Positions 38,495 through 48,215 are shown, counted from the stretch's first letter. The stretch: DNA of 64,000 nt from Hyphomicrobiales bacterium (GCA_017302635.1 JAFLCX010000001.1:1302001-1366000); one strand, 5' to 3'. Notes: a model not told the origin generated them from the letters alone. Made by a program: numbers and translations.

Positions 38495-39373
38495 ATGGCG
38501 CAGCTCGCCGGGGTTCGTCGGTCGTTTGTCAGGGCGGCTATGGATGCTCCGTTTCTCTCGCGCGAGGAGGAGCACGAACTGGCTGTCGCCTGGCGAGACC
38601 GGCAGGACAAAAGCGCTCTGGATCGTCTGACCAGTGCTCACATGCGGCTCGTGATCTCCATTGCCGCGCGATTCCGCAATTACGGGCTGCCTGTTTCCGA
38701 TCTTATCCAGGAAGGCCATGTCGGCTTGATGGAGGCGGCTGCCCGCTTCGAACCCGATCGCGAAGTGCGTTTTTCGACCTACGCCACCTGGTGGATTCGC
38801 GCCTCCATTCAGGATTTTGTGCTCCGCAACTGGTCGATCGTGCGCGGCGGCACCAGCTCAGCCCAGAAGGCTTTGTTCTTCAACCTGCGTCGGTTGCGGA
38901 TGCGCATTCTCCAGAAGGCGGATGGCGATCCCAATGTCGATGTCCATGCGGAAATTGCCTCCGCGATCGGCGTACAGAAATCCGATGTCGCGACGATGGA
39001 AGCCCGGCTCTCCGCACCCGATATGTCGTTCAATGCGCCCGTCTCGGAAAGCGACTCGGCTGACTCAGCAATTCGCCTTGATTTCTTTGCCGATGACAAG
39101 CCGCTCCCCGACGAGGTGGTCGGCGACTCCATCGACACCGAGCGACGCTATGATTGGCTTCAATCGGCCCTCACGGTCTTGTCCGAGCGGGAATTGCGTA
39201 TCCTGCGCGAGCGTCGCCTGTCGGAAGAAGGCGAGACTCTCGAAGCTCTCGGCACCAAGCTCGGGATTTCGAAAGAGCGTGTGCGTCAGATCGAGAACCG
39301 CGCCCTTGAAAAGCTCAAGAAGGCACTCATCGAGCGTAATCCCCGCTTTGCGGCGGCAGCAACGGCCAATTGA
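38495..39373 (+). CDS. rpoH: RNA polymerase sigma factor RpoH (sigma-32 family)
   Basis: The 292-aa sigma-70 family factor has region 2 (LTSAHMRLVISIAARF, FSTYATWWIRASIQDFVLRN), the RpoH box variant QKALFFNLRRLR (about residues 125-137) and a region 4 helix-turn-helix near the end (LGTKLGISKERVRQIENRAL). The heat-shock sigma group is clear from the RpoH box; alphaproteobacteria often carry two copies, and this may be the RpoH2 type that also answers oxidative stress. The ATG follows a purine-poor stretch, GGGGAGG being 9-15 bases upstream. Confidence 0.92.
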   Translation: MAQLAGVRRSFVRAAMDAPFLSREEEHELAVAWRDRQDKSALDRLTSAHMRLVISIAARFRNYGLPVSDLIQEGHVGLMEAAARFEPDREVRFSTYATWWIRASIQDFVLRNWSIVRGGTSSAQKALFFNLRRLRMRILQKADGDPNVDVHAEIASAIGVQKSDVATMEARLSAPDMSFNAPVSESDSADSAIRLDFFADDKPLPDEVVGDSIDTERRYDWLQSALTVLSERELRILRERRLSEEGETLEALGTKLGISKERVRQIENRALEKLKKALIERNPRFAAAATAN

Positions 39374-39412
39374 AGAGAGCTGTTTCTGTCGGCCACGCGC
39401 GTGGCAAATCCG

Positions 39413-40906
39413 TCAGCCGCTGACAACCTTATAGCTCTGGCCCGGAACCAGCATCTCGTCGGGGCCGAGGCCGTTCAGGATGTAAAACCGCTCAAGACCT
39501 TGCGGAACCTGCGCCATGTGGTTCACCACAAGGTCTTCGGGGCGCTCCCCGCTGCGTGCGGTCACGAGCGTGATGCGCTGGCCACGCAGGGCCTTGGCCT
39601 CGTCCTCGCTCAGGCGCCGGAAGCTTTGAGCCACTTCGAGGAAGCGCTTGTCAGCTTCGGGCGTGAACTCCTTGGCCGCAAAAATGAAGCGATAAACGTT
39701 TTCTCCCGCGCGAATCAGCACCACCCTGAAAGTCCAGTCCGGCCCACGCGCAAGCCCTGTCGCGGCGGGCAGTGCTCCGATTGTCGTTTCATTGAGTTCG
39801 GTGACAGCGATGCCCTCGATCGGCGTCAGGGCCAGCATGGCGCGCAGCGGGCGATCGGGTTCGCCACGTGACGAATCGAGCCGCAGGGCCTCGTTCCCGC
39901 CCTTCAAGATCCCGAGAACGGCATGCGGCGAATTCTCGAGAGCGTAACCCTCGGGCGCATCGAACGCGAATCGCAGGCGCGGGTGGAGGAAGGTGCGTTC
40001 ACGGATGACCCCTTGGTTGGGATCATCGCCATAGACGATGCCGTTGACCACCTGAAGCCAGGCCATGCGGTTGGCCTCGCCCACGCCCGGCGCCCCGAAC
40101 TGGCGGGCGACCGCAACAGCCTTCTCGAGGCGCTCCGGTGTGGTCGGGTGTGTCGCCAGAATATCGTTCTTGTCGGTGCCGGCTGGATCATCCATGCGAA
40201 TGCGCATCTTGCCCGAACGTTCGAGCGCCACAAGGAAGCGCACGGCACCATGCGCCTCGAAACCGGCCTTCGCGATGGCCCGCACGCCAAGTTCATCTGC
40301 GTCGATCTCCTGCTGGCGCGAGAAGCTCGCGAGCGTCACCTTGGACTGGTCGCGCATCAGCCGGCTCGCGCCCGGATTGTCGAGCACCTCGGCATGCACC
40401 CGGCTAACGAGGCTGGAGCGGCTTTCGAGTTCCGCACGCTCCATCGCGTGCCGGCCCGTCACATGCGCGACTTCATGGGCGATCACCGAGGCGATTTCCG
40501 CAGTATCATTGGCGAGCGCAACAAGACCACGGGTCACATAGACGTAGCCGTTCGGCAGTGCAAAGGCGTTGACGCTCGGCGAGTTGAGAATCGTGATCTT
40601 GTAGGTTTCATTGGGCCGGTCCGACACCAGACGCAACCGATTGGCGATTTCGTCGAGCATCGCCTGCATGCGCGGCGCACGGTATTCACCGCCGAAACTC
40701 GTGATGAGGCGCTGGTGCTCGCGCGCGAGCGCCGAGCCGGGCTCAAGCCCCGGCAGGCTCGCAGGGAGTTCTACCCGGCGTGTGCCATCCTCGGGAATCG
40801 TGATCGTCTCGCTCACGCAGGCCGAAAGCAGCAGGATGAATGTCCCCGCCGCTGCGAGCTTGGGCATCAATGCGCCGGGGCGATGGAACAGGCTCGAAAC
40901 AATCAT
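39413..40906 (-). CDS. BepA-like M48 metalloprotease lipoprotein
   Basis: The 497-aa protein starts with a lipoprotein signal (lipobox LLSAC). The M48 domain follows (about 60-260) with the zinc site HEVAH and a glutamate ligand in QQEIDADELG. The C-terminal region ends with a LysM-like block (YILNGLGPDEMLVPGQSYKV). BepA-type proteases maintain outer-membrane assembly in the periplasm. An internal ATG at 40867 also gives a valid lipoprotein signal, so the exact start is uncertain. It converges on rpoH with a 39-base gap. Confidence 0.88.
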   Translation of the reverse strand: MIVSSLFHRPGALMPKLAAAGTFILLLSACVSETITIPEDGTRRVELPASLPGLEPGSALAREHQRLITSFGGEYRAPRMQAMLDEIANRLRLVSDRPNETYKITILNSPSVNAFALPNGYVYVTRGLVALANDTAEIASVIAHEVAHVTGRHAMERAELESRSSLVSRVHAEVLDNPGASRLMRDQSKVTLASFSRQQEIDADELGVRAIAKAGFEAHGAVRFLVALERSGKMRIRMDDPAGTDKNDILATHPTTPERLEKAVAVARQFGAPGVGEANRMAWLQVVNGIVYGDDPNQGVIRERTFLHPRLRFAFDAPEGYALENSPHAVLGILKGGNEALRLDSSRGEPDRPLRAMLALTPIEGIAVTELNETTIGALPAATGLARGPDWTFRVVLIRAGENVYRFIFAAKEFTPEADKRFLEVAQSFRRLSEDEAKALRGQRITLVTARSGERPEDLVVNHMAQVPQGLERFYILNGLGPDEMLVPGQSYKVVSG

Positions 40907-40966
40907 CAGTGCGGAACAACCGGAGAAGCCGGGAAATCTCTCCTCTAACCAAGGAACGCGATTGTG

Positions 40967-41821
40967 TCATCGCTGTGGTGACGCTTCCGGCGCAATCGGC
41001 GTGAGATGTTCCGCACTTTCGATGCGCGCACGCCGCAGTCCGTCTCCCGGCACGGCGATTCGCGCGATAATCCTTTGTCCCGCGAGATGCTCCGGCGCAA
41101 AACCGCGTGTGGTGAGTGCCGTGATCGTTGCCGCAGTCAGCGAGAGCGACGCCCCTTCGGTGCCGCGACGGCCCATGTTGAGAAACACGAGATCGCGCCA
41201 CTTGCGTGCGCTGGCGACGCGCCATTGCACCACGATTCTCCGGCCCGCATGCGCGGCGGGGTTGGCCCCGATCCGCGCCAGTCGTTGGGCCTGCACACGT
41301 GGAGCCCAATGGCCGCGGCGGCGTTGAACGGCAATTCTCTCGTGCTCAACCAAGGTTGCCCAGCAATCATGATGCGAAAATTCCGGCCATGCCGGCACGA
41401 GCCCGGCCTCGACCATGCCCGCTTGCAGCCAGAAAGGCGGCAATTCCGGCTGATGGGTGGTCGCAGGTTCCTGCACGAACAGGAAGGCGGGTACGATGCC
41501 CCAGCGATCCGGCCCCGCCGCCGGTTTCCAGCTCACGCGCTGGTTCCTGAGCGTTTCCGTGAGCCCCTGCGCGAGCTTGTCACGAACACCCGGTTCAAGA
41601 TGATCCGGCCAGATGACATTGGCGAGGCGCAGCAGTAATCCGTCCTTGAGCGTGATGGTGCCATCAGCGGCGATTGCGCCGATTTCAGTGACAAGCGCTC
41701 CTTCAGGCGTGCAGGCCGAGGGCTTGAGCGGCTGTGCATCGAGCCTTACCGCGGGGATCAGCACGAACCCCGCGACCAGCGCGGCACATCGTGCCCAAGC
41801 GCGAAGAGACGGGTGCAACAC
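40967..41821 (-). CDS. Secreted SNase-like (thermonuclease-family) protein, divergent
   Basis: The roughly 284-aa protein has an N-terminal hydrophobic signal and a region resembling the staphylococcal-nuclease fold: DGTITLKDGLLLRLANVIWP, then LQAGMVEAGLVPAWPE, a following Cys and ERIAVQRRRGHW. The usual catalytic Arg/Asp/Glu set of SNase is not clearly conserved, so nuclease activity is uncertain. The C-terminal third (about 185-284) is unassigned. The open frame begins at a TTG (41827); a GTG two codons later with AGG upstream is preferred. It lies just upstream of M48 on the same strand. Confidence 0.65.
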   Translation of the reverse strand: MLHPSLRAWARCAALVAGFVLIPAVRLDAQPLKPSACTPEGALVTEIGAIAADGTITLKDGLLLRLANVIWPDHLEPGVRDKLAQGLTETLRNQRVSWKPAAGPDRWGIVPAFLFVQEPATTHQPELPPFWLQAGMVEAGLVPAWPEFSHHDCWATLVEHERIAVQRRRGHWAPRVQAQRLARIGANPAAHAGRRIVVQWRVASARKWRDLVFLNMGRRGTEGASLSLTAATITALTTRGFAPEHLAGQRIIARIAVPGDGLRRARIESAEHLTPIAPEASPQR

Positions 41822-41876
41822 GATCAAAAACCTGCTATCCGGGCCCTGCTTCGAGTCCGCCCAGGGCTCATCTTAT

Positions 41877-41953
41877 GGTCCCGTAGCTCAGCAGGATAGA
41901 GCGGCAGTTTCCTAAACTGTAGGCCACTGGTTCGAATCCAGTCGGGATCACCA
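41877..41953 (+). tRNA. tRNA-Arg (anticodon CCU)
   Basis: The cloverleaf is complete: acceptor arms GGTCCCG/CGGGATC, D arm GCTC...GAGC, anticodon arm GCAGT/ACTGT around TTCCTAA with anticodon CCT at 41911-41913, T arm ACTGG-TTCGAAT-CCAGT, discriminator A and an encoded CCA. A run of five Ts follows. It decodes AGG. It could serve as an integration site, but no integrase or repeated 3' end is next to it. Confidence 0.96.
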
Positions 41954-42025
41954 TTTTTCCGAATCGATCAGGCTGATCCGTCACCGCGCCCGATCACGTT
42001 CCCGTTGCCGGCTCAACAAAGCCAC

Positions 42026-42054
42026 TTGTCACATGCCTGTCATTGTTCTTTCAT
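42026..42054 (+). promoter_or_regulatory. PHO box (PhoB site) upstream of ugpB
   Basis: Three 7-base direct repeats, TTGTCAC (42026), CTGTCAT (42037) and CTTTCAT (42048), occur with exact 11-base periodicity; a fourth, weaker one (CTGTTGC) starts at 42059. This is the classic PHO box built from CTGTCAN units with 4-base spacers. It lies about 80 bases before the ugpB ATG, where PhoB would replace a -35 element. It predicts induction by phosphate starvation. Confidence 0.8.
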
Positions 42055-42135
42055 GAACCTGTTGCCGATCCTGCGGGATAGGCATGGCAGGTTGTGCCGT
42101 GCCTCAGGACAGACAGGACGGCGAGGGAGGATTTC

Positions 42136-43458
42136 ATGAAGATTGATCGTCGTTTTCTGTGCGGGGCGGTTCTGGCTGCGTCGGCACTCGCCAGCACATC
42201 TGCGATGGCGCAGGTGGAACTGCAATGGTGGCACGCGATGACGGGCGCCAACAACGATGTCATCGTCAAACTCGCGGAAGATTTCAACGCGAGCCAGAAG
42301 GAATACAAGGTTGTTCCTGCCTATAAGGGCTCATATGCCGATACGCTGAATGCCGGCATCGCCGCCTTCCGCGCCGGCAATGCGCCGCATATCATGCAGG
42401 TCTTCGAGGTCGGCACCGCCACGATGATGGGTGCGCGCGGCGCGGTGAAGCCTGTGCAGGACATGATGAAGGAAGCCGGCGAGGCTTTCGATCCGAAGAG
42501 CTACCTTCCCGCCATTACCGGCTATTATTCGACGACGAAGGGCGAGATGCTTTCCTTCCCGTTCAACTCGTCCTCGGCGGTGATGTGGTACAATAAGGAC
42601 GCGTTCCGCAAGGTCGGCCTCAATCCGGATGCGCCGCCGAAGACCTGGCCGGAAGTATTCGAAGCCGCCAAGAAGCTGAAGGCGAACAGCCCGAATTGCG
42701 GCTTCTCGACCGCCTGGATCACCTGGCTCAACATCGAACAGCTCGGTGCCTGGCACAACACGCCGCTTGGTACCAAGGCGAACGGGATGGACGGGTTTGA
42801 CACCACCTTCCAGATCAACGCGCCGCTCTTCGTGCAGCATCTGACGAACCTCGTCGAACTGCAGAAGGACAAGACCTTCGACTATTCCGGCCGCACCAAC
42901 ACGGGTGAGGGTCGCTTCACCTCTGGAGAGTGCCCGATTTTCCTCACCTCGTCGGCGTTTTTCGGCAACGTGCGGGCGAATGCGAAGTTCGAGTGGGCGA
43001 ACACGACAATGCCTTACTACCCGAACATCGCGGGCGCTCCGCAGAACTCGATCATTGGTGGCGCATCGCTCTGGGTGATGGGCGGCAAGAAGGCCGAGGA
43101 ATACAAGGGTGTGGCGAAGTTCTTCACCTTCCTCTCGGACGTCGACCGGCAGGTGAAGCTGCACACGGAATCGGGCTATCTGCCCATCACGAAAGCGGCT
43201 TACGAGAAGGTGAAGGCGTCGGGCTTCTACAAGACCAACCCGCATCTCGAAACGCCGCTCCTTCAGCTCAACAACAAGGAACCGACGGAGAATTCGCGCG
43301 GCCTGCGCTTCGGCGGCCTTGTCCAGATCCGCGATATCTGGGCCGAGGAGTTCGAGGCGGCGCTAACCGGCAAGAAATCGCCGAAAGAAGCGCTTGATGC
43401 GGCCACCAGCCGCGGCAACGAGATGCTGCGCCAGTTCGAGCGCACCGTTTCGCGCTGA
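42136..43458 (+). CDS. ugpB: sn-Glycerol-3-phosphate ABC transporter, substrate-binding protein
   Basis: The periplasmic binding protein (440 aa) begins with a signal peptide (MKIDRRFLCGAVLAASAL...AMAQ) and the mature start VELQWWHAMTGANND typical of UgpB. The blocks MLSFPFNSSSAVMWYNKDAF and ESGYLPITKAAYE are further family signatures. It captures glycerol-3-phosphate and related phosphodiesters as phosphorus source. The frame is open 14 codons earlier, but GGGAGG is six bases before the ATG at 42136. First gene of the operon, under a PHO box, with a hairpin after it. Confidence 0.95.
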   Translation: MKIDRRFLCGAVLAASALASTSAMAQVELQWWHAMTGANNDVIVKLAEDFNASQKEYKVVPAYKGSYADTLNAGIAAFRAGNAPHIMQVFEVGTATMMGARGAVKPVQDMMKEAGEAFDPKSYLPAITGYYSTTKGEMLSFPFNSSSAVMWYNKDAFRKVGLNPDAPPKTWPEVFEAAKKLKANSPNCGFSTAWITWLNIEQLGAWHNTPLGTKANGMDGFDTTFQINAPLFVQHLTNLVELQKDKTFDYSGRTNTGEGRFTSGECPIFLTSSAFFGNVRANAKFEWANTTMPYYPNIAGAPQNSIIGGASLWVMGGKKAEEYKGVAKFFTFLSDVDRQVKLHTESGYLPITKAAYEKVKASGFYKTNPHLETPLLQLNNKEPTENSRGLRFGGLVQIRDIWAEEFEAALTGKKSPKEALDAATSRGNEMLRQFERTVSR

Positions 43459-43472
43459 ACGTTCCAGCAATC

Positions 43473-43497
43473 GGCCGGGCGTGACAAGCGCCCGGCC
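43473..43497 (+). other. Hairpin between ugpB and ugpA
   Basis: Perfect 9-bp arms GGCCGGGCG and CGCCCGGCC around TGACAAG are followed only by ATTTTCG. A stable stem after the binding-protein gene of an ABC operon usually protects the upstream message and lowers downstream expression, giving excess binding protein; that is the likely role here. Confidence 0.6.
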
Positions 43498-43523
43498 ATT
43501 TTCGTATTCCGGGGGGCAGCGAG

Positions 43524-44405
43524 ATGGAGAAGCGGGTAGTTTTTCACGGCAAGCTTCTGCCCTACCTGCTGCTCGCGCCCCAGCTTCTGATCACCATCGT
43601 CTTTTTCTACTGGCCGGCCGGGCAGGCGGTCTGGCAGAGCTTTCTGGTGCAGGATGCTTTCGGGCTTTCCACCGAGTTCGTCTGGTTCGAGAATTACGCG
43701 CTGCTGTTCTCGAAGCCTGAATATTACAAGTCGATGTGGACAACGGCGGTTTTCTCGACGTTGGTCGCCTTCCTCTCTCTCTCCATCGCGCTTCTGTTTG
43801 CCGTTCAAGCCGACAAGCACATCAAGTTTGCGACTGGCTATAAGACACTGCTGATCTGGCCCTATGCCGTGGCACCGGCCGTCGCGGGTGTGCTTTGGCT
43901 CTTCATGTTCCAGCCCTCGCTCGGGCTCGTCAGCCAGGCGATCCGCGCGCTCGGCTTCCAGTGGAACCCGCTGCTCGATCAGGATCACGCCATGGCTTTG
44001 GTGGTGATGGCGGCGACCTGGAAACAGATTTCCTACAATTTCCTGTTCTTCCTCGCGGGGCTACAGGCCATTCCGAAATCGGTGATTGAGGCGGCGGCCA
44101 TTGATGGCGCGACGCCGATGCGCCGGTTCTGGACCATCATTTTCCCGCTGCTCTCCCCCACCACATTTTTCCTGCTCGTCGTGAACGTGGTCTACGTCTT
44201 TTTCGACACCTTCGGCATCATCGATGCGGCGACCCAAGGCGGGCCGGCCAAGGGCACCGAGACGATGGTCTACAAGGTATTCTCGGATGGCCGTTCGGGC
44301 GGTGATCTCGGCGGTTCGGCGGCGCAGAGTGTGGTCCTGATGGTGATCGTCATCGCGCTCACGGCCATCCAGTTCCGCTATGTCGAGCGGAAGGTGCAAT
44401 ACTGA
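43524..44405 (+). CDS. ugpA: sn-Glycerol-3-phosphate ABC transporter permease UgpA
   Basis: The 293-aa permease has six membrane segments and the inner-membrane coupling loop [20 protein letters not shown] (about 190-210) that contacts the ATPase. The start [20 protein letters not shown] is typical of UgpA. Its stop overlaps the ATG of the next gene (TGATG). Confidence 0.95.
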   Translation: MEKRVVFHGKLLPYLLLAPQLLITIVFFYWPAGQAVWQSFLVQDAFGLSTEFVWFENYALLFSKPEYYKSMWTTAVFSTLVAFLSLSIALLFAVQADKHIKFATGYKTLLIWPYAVAPAVAGVLWLFMFQPSLGLVSQAIRALGFQWNPLLDQDHAMALVVMAATWKQISYNFLFFLAGLQAIPKSVIEAAAIDGATPMRRFWTIIFPLLSPTTFFLLVVNVVYVFFDTFGIIDAATQGGPAKGTETMVYKVFSDGRSGGDLGGSAAQSVVLMVIVIALTAIQFRYVERKVQY

Positions 44406-44932
44406 TGCTCAGACAATCTTTGCTCTTCTCGCTGGCTTGTTTCGCCGCCAGTCCCGTTCATGGCGTGCTGGCACAGTCAGCGCCGTCGGCATCTCGCGAA
44501 ATCGACAATCACGCCGGCATTTTCTTTTTCTGTAAGCCGCTCGCCAACGAAGCCTGGACAGCGCGCGCCTGTGAGGAAGTGGGCGCTCGAATGACCGCAC
44601 TCTCTGGCGGTGTGCAAAAACCGATCGTGATCCTGAAAACCGGCGACACGCGCGAAAAGTATCCTGAACTCGCGAAAGCCAAGGGGTTCGATTCAACGCG
44701 CGCCGTGTGGTTCCTGCTGACGATCAATCCGCACGCCCAATTAAAAGGACAGTGGGAGCTTGTGGCGCGCGCTGATCATTCGAAAATACCACCACCTGCC
44801 AGCGGACAGCCGCAGGTCGTGACGAATTCGATGCGTGCAACAGTCGACTCCTCGGCGGAAGTCGCTGCAAAAGGCAAAGCCATGCTCGACACGCTGATGC
44901 TGACCCTCGCCCATCCCCAAAAGCCGCTATGA
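44405..44932 (+). CDS. Unknown secreted protein inserted in the ugp operon
   Basis: The 175-aa protein has a signal peptide ([20 protein letters not shown], cleavage near VLAQ) and a mature part I do not recognise. It includes FFFCKPLANEAWTARACEEV (two cysteines that could pair) and PIVILKTGDTREKYPELA. The ATG overlaps the ugpA stop, so it is translated with the operon, and it separates ugpA from ugpE, which are usually adjacent. The position suggests a periplasmic role tied to phosphate-starvation uptake; no activity can be proposed. Its coding composition looks like that of the neighbours. Confidence 0.7.
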   Translation: MLRQSLLFSLACFAASPVHGVLAQSAPSASREIDNHAGIFFFCKPLANEAWTARACEEVGARMTALSGGVQKPIVILKTGDTREKYPELAKAKGFDSTRAVWFLLTINPHAQLKGQWELVARADHSKIPPPASGQPQVVTNSMRATVDSSAEVAAKGKAMLDTLMLTLAHPQKPL

Positions 44933-44953
44933 AAATGAGCAAGCTGGTGCAGC

Positions 44954-45798
44954 ATGGTTGAACGCAAGCGCTTCCTCGATTTCCTGCCGCATCTCGTCCT
45001 CGCATTGGGCGTGGCGATTGTCGCCTTCCCGGTTTACGTGGCCTTTGTCGCCTCGACCTGGGACGCCGCGACGATCTCGAACGGAAAGATGCCACTGACG
45101 ATCGGCCCGCATTTCCTCGAGAATTACTACCGCACCATCTTCATCGGCACGTCTTCCTCCACCCGCGAGCCGGTGGGGAACATGATGCTCAATTCACTTA
45201 TCATGGCGATGGTGATCGCCTTGGGCAAAATCGCGATTTCACTGATTTCTGCCTTCGCGGTCGTCTATTTCCGCTTCCCGTTCCGGATGACAGCCTTCTG
45301 GGTGATTTTCGTCACCCTGATGTTGCCGGTCGAGGTGCGCATCTATCCCACCTACAAGATCGTGGCGGATCTGAAGCTGCTCGATACCTTCGCCGGGCTC
45401 ACGATCCCGCTCATCGCCTCGGCGACGGCAACCTTGCTGTTCCGCCAGTTTTTCATGACCGTGCCGGACGAGTTGGTCGAGGCCTCGAAAATCGACGGTG
45501 CGGGGCCCATGAAATTCTTTTTCGACACCCTCGTGCCGCTCTCGATCACATCGGTTGCGGCGATGTTCGTGATTCAGTTCATCTATGGCTGGAACCAGTA
45601 TCTCTGGCCGCTGCTGATCACCACGAAAGACAGCATGCAGACCATCGTGATCGGCATCAAGAAGATGATCGTGACACAGGATGCGCTGACTGAATGGCAG
45701 CTCGCCATGGCGACCGCCATTCTCGCCATGTTGCCGCCGGTTCTGGTGGTTGTGCTGATGCAGAGGCTCTTCGTGAAGGGCCTTGTGGAGACCGAAAA

Positions 45799-45802
<4 letters not shown>
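44954..45802 (+). CDS. ugpE: sn-Glycerol-3-phosphate ABC transporter permease UgpE
   Basis: The 282-aa permease has six membrane segments and the coupling loop [20 protein letters not shown] (about 175-195). The ASTWDAATI region near residue 35 and [15 protein letters not shown] near 212 are UgpE signatures. Four-base ATGA overlap with ugpC. It starts 21 bases after the inserted secreted-protein gene. Confidence 0.95.
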
Positions 45803-46845
<1,043 letters not shown>

Positions 46846-46852
46846 ACGCGTT

Positions 46853-47611
46853 TCAGGCCTGCGGCAAAGCCCGCCAGGTCTTCCAGGCCGCGGAGATGCC
46901 GGCCCGTTCCTCGGCCGCCATCTGAACAGCCGCGAGTGCACGCATGGAAAGCATCGTCGCCGCGACCAGTTCGCCGATATGCACGACGCCCTTGATCGCG
47001 AGAGCGCCACCCAGCCCGAGCAGGCAGACCTGCGCAAGGTCTCGCGCAGTGGACGAGAGATTGCGCCGCCACCGGTCGCGTTCGCGTGCCGCCTCGTCCA
47101 GCCGTGAGGCTGGGGAAAGCGGATCGGTCTGTCCGAGACGGAAAAACAGAGCCGAGAACAACACGGAAAGAAGCGCGAAGGCCGGGTGAATGAAGCCTGA
47201 GACCGCAAAGAAAACCGGCACCCAGCCCAGATCAGCCGCAGCCGGAAAGGCCCGTCCTCGCAAGGCGCGCAGCAGCGGCACGAATCGTTCCGCCTGTTCT
47301 TCGCCCCTCTCTTCCCTGATCCGGAAAAAGACTGCGGAGCCAGCGCGATCGGCCATCTGTCCCGCAAGGTAGCGCAGCAGCCCCTGCACCACCAGCAAGC
47401 CGGCGACCCCTCCGAAGGTGACGGCCAGAGCAGGCAATGAGCCAGAAGGGATCAGCCGCCCGTAAAGCGCAATGATGAACAGCGCCCCCGCCGCACTCAT
47501 CAACCCGGCACAGAAAATCAGCGCGGTTGCGAGTGCAACGGGGCCGAAGCCGGATCGAGTGAACCGGCTTCGGGATGCGGCCAATGCGCCGGGCCTTGCG
47601 ACCTCAGGCAT
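46853..47611 (-). CDS. ABC-transporter membrane domain of type-I-secretion type, no ATPase domain
   Basis: The 252-aa protein resembles the transmembrane half of PrtD-like type I secretion ABC exporters: FPAAADLGWVPVFFAVSGFI corresponds to their LFDLPWVPxYLAV...HP block, and LLGLGGALAIKGVVHIGEL to their last two segments. It stops at KTWRALPQA, the point where the nucleotide-binding domain normally begins, and contains no Walker motif. It is either a membrane-domain-only relative needing an ATPase from elsewhere or a decayed exporter. The start is taken at 47611, eight bases inside the end of the upstream gene; the frame is open 21 codons further. Confidence 0.6.
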   Translation of the reverse strand: MPEVARPGALAASRSRFTRSGFGPVALATALIFCAGLMSAAGALFIIALYGRLIPSGSLPALAVTFGGVAGLLVVQGLLRYLAGQMADRAGSAVFFRIREERGEEQAERFVPLLRALRGRAFPAAADLGWVPVFFAVSGFIHPAFALLSVLFSALFFRLGQTDPLSPASRLDEAARERDRWRRNLSSTARDLAQVCLLGLGGALAIKGVVHIGELVAATMLSMRALAAVQMAAEERAGISAAWKTWRALPQA

Positions 47612-48215
47612 GAGCTGGCTCGACACCCGGAGCCAAAGTGTTCGCCTGGGCGAGCAGGAAGGCGTTGAAGTCATCCACCGACCAGTTCAGCCGACGCAAC
47701 ATCCGTGCGACCGGCGGCCAGTATCGCACATTCTCGGCCTTCAGCGGACCGTAGCTCAGCACGTAGCTCGTGAAGAACGACAGCATGCGCTGCACGCTTT
47801 CCTGGAATTCCGGCGTGTCAACCGGCGGCGGAGGGCGCACCGCGCCCACGGCATCCTTCTCGGCCTTCATGCTGGCTGCCAGCTGTTCCGCGTCACTCCA
47901 GCTCAGATGCTCCTTCGGGTAGTCGTTCGAATCGTGATGGATCAGCCTTCCTGACTCGGTGACCCTGCAGAACGCATCATATTGCTTCGTTTGCATGATC
48001 CAAAGATGCCAAAGATCATCCAGATCTCGGCCGAACAGAATATTCCCCGGAAACTTGTGAGACATCAGCAGGAATTTGATCAGTTCCGTCAGTCTCGACT
48101 TCAATTCCGCAGACTCGAGCTCCGGAACTTTCAGGCGAAAATAGACATAAAGGTTCGGTGAGACAAATTGTCTCAGCAAAGCCTCGTCATTGGAAAGGCG
48201 ATCTTCAATATTCAT
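47604..48215 (-). CDS. GRDP-like protein (WHLW...HH motif), function unknown
   Basis: The 203-aa soluble protein contains DLDDLWHLWIMQTKQYDAFC followed by GRLIHHDSND (about residues 63-95). This matches the pattern of glycine-rich-domain-containing-protein-like (GRDP) sequences, DExWHxHxLxTxxY...FGRxxHH. The invariant histidines could bind metal; no enzyme activity is known to me. The 5' half is less G/C-rich than neighbouring genes, a hint of acquisition. GGGGGG precedes the ATG by seven bases. It is first in a two-gene operon with the ABC membrane domain and divergent from the Cys-rich peptide gene. Confidence 0.6.
   Translation of the reverse strand: MNIEDRLSNDEALLRQFVSPNLYVYFRLKVPELESAELKSRLTELIKFLLMSHKFPGNILFGRDLDDLWHLWIMQTKQYDAFCRVTESGRLIHHDSNDYPKEHLSWSDAEQLAASMKAEKDAVGAVRPPPPVDTPEFQESVQRMLSFFTSYVLSYGPLKAENVRYWPPVARMLRRLNWSVDDFNAFLLAQANTLAPGVEPAHA
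48159..48175. repeat. 17-base palindrome in the GRDP-like gene start
   Basis: TGAGACAA-A-TTGTCTCA is a perfect 8-1-8 inverted repeat lying in codons 14-19 of the GRDP-like gene. It could be an operator close to the divergent promoters or a chance outcome of the codons used. Confidence 0.35.

Noticed and set aside
41877..41953. tRNA-Arg as the attachment site of an integrated element
   Set aside because: No integrase lies beside it, no repeated 3' tRNA end was seen, and the flanking genes are a normal chromosomal operon.
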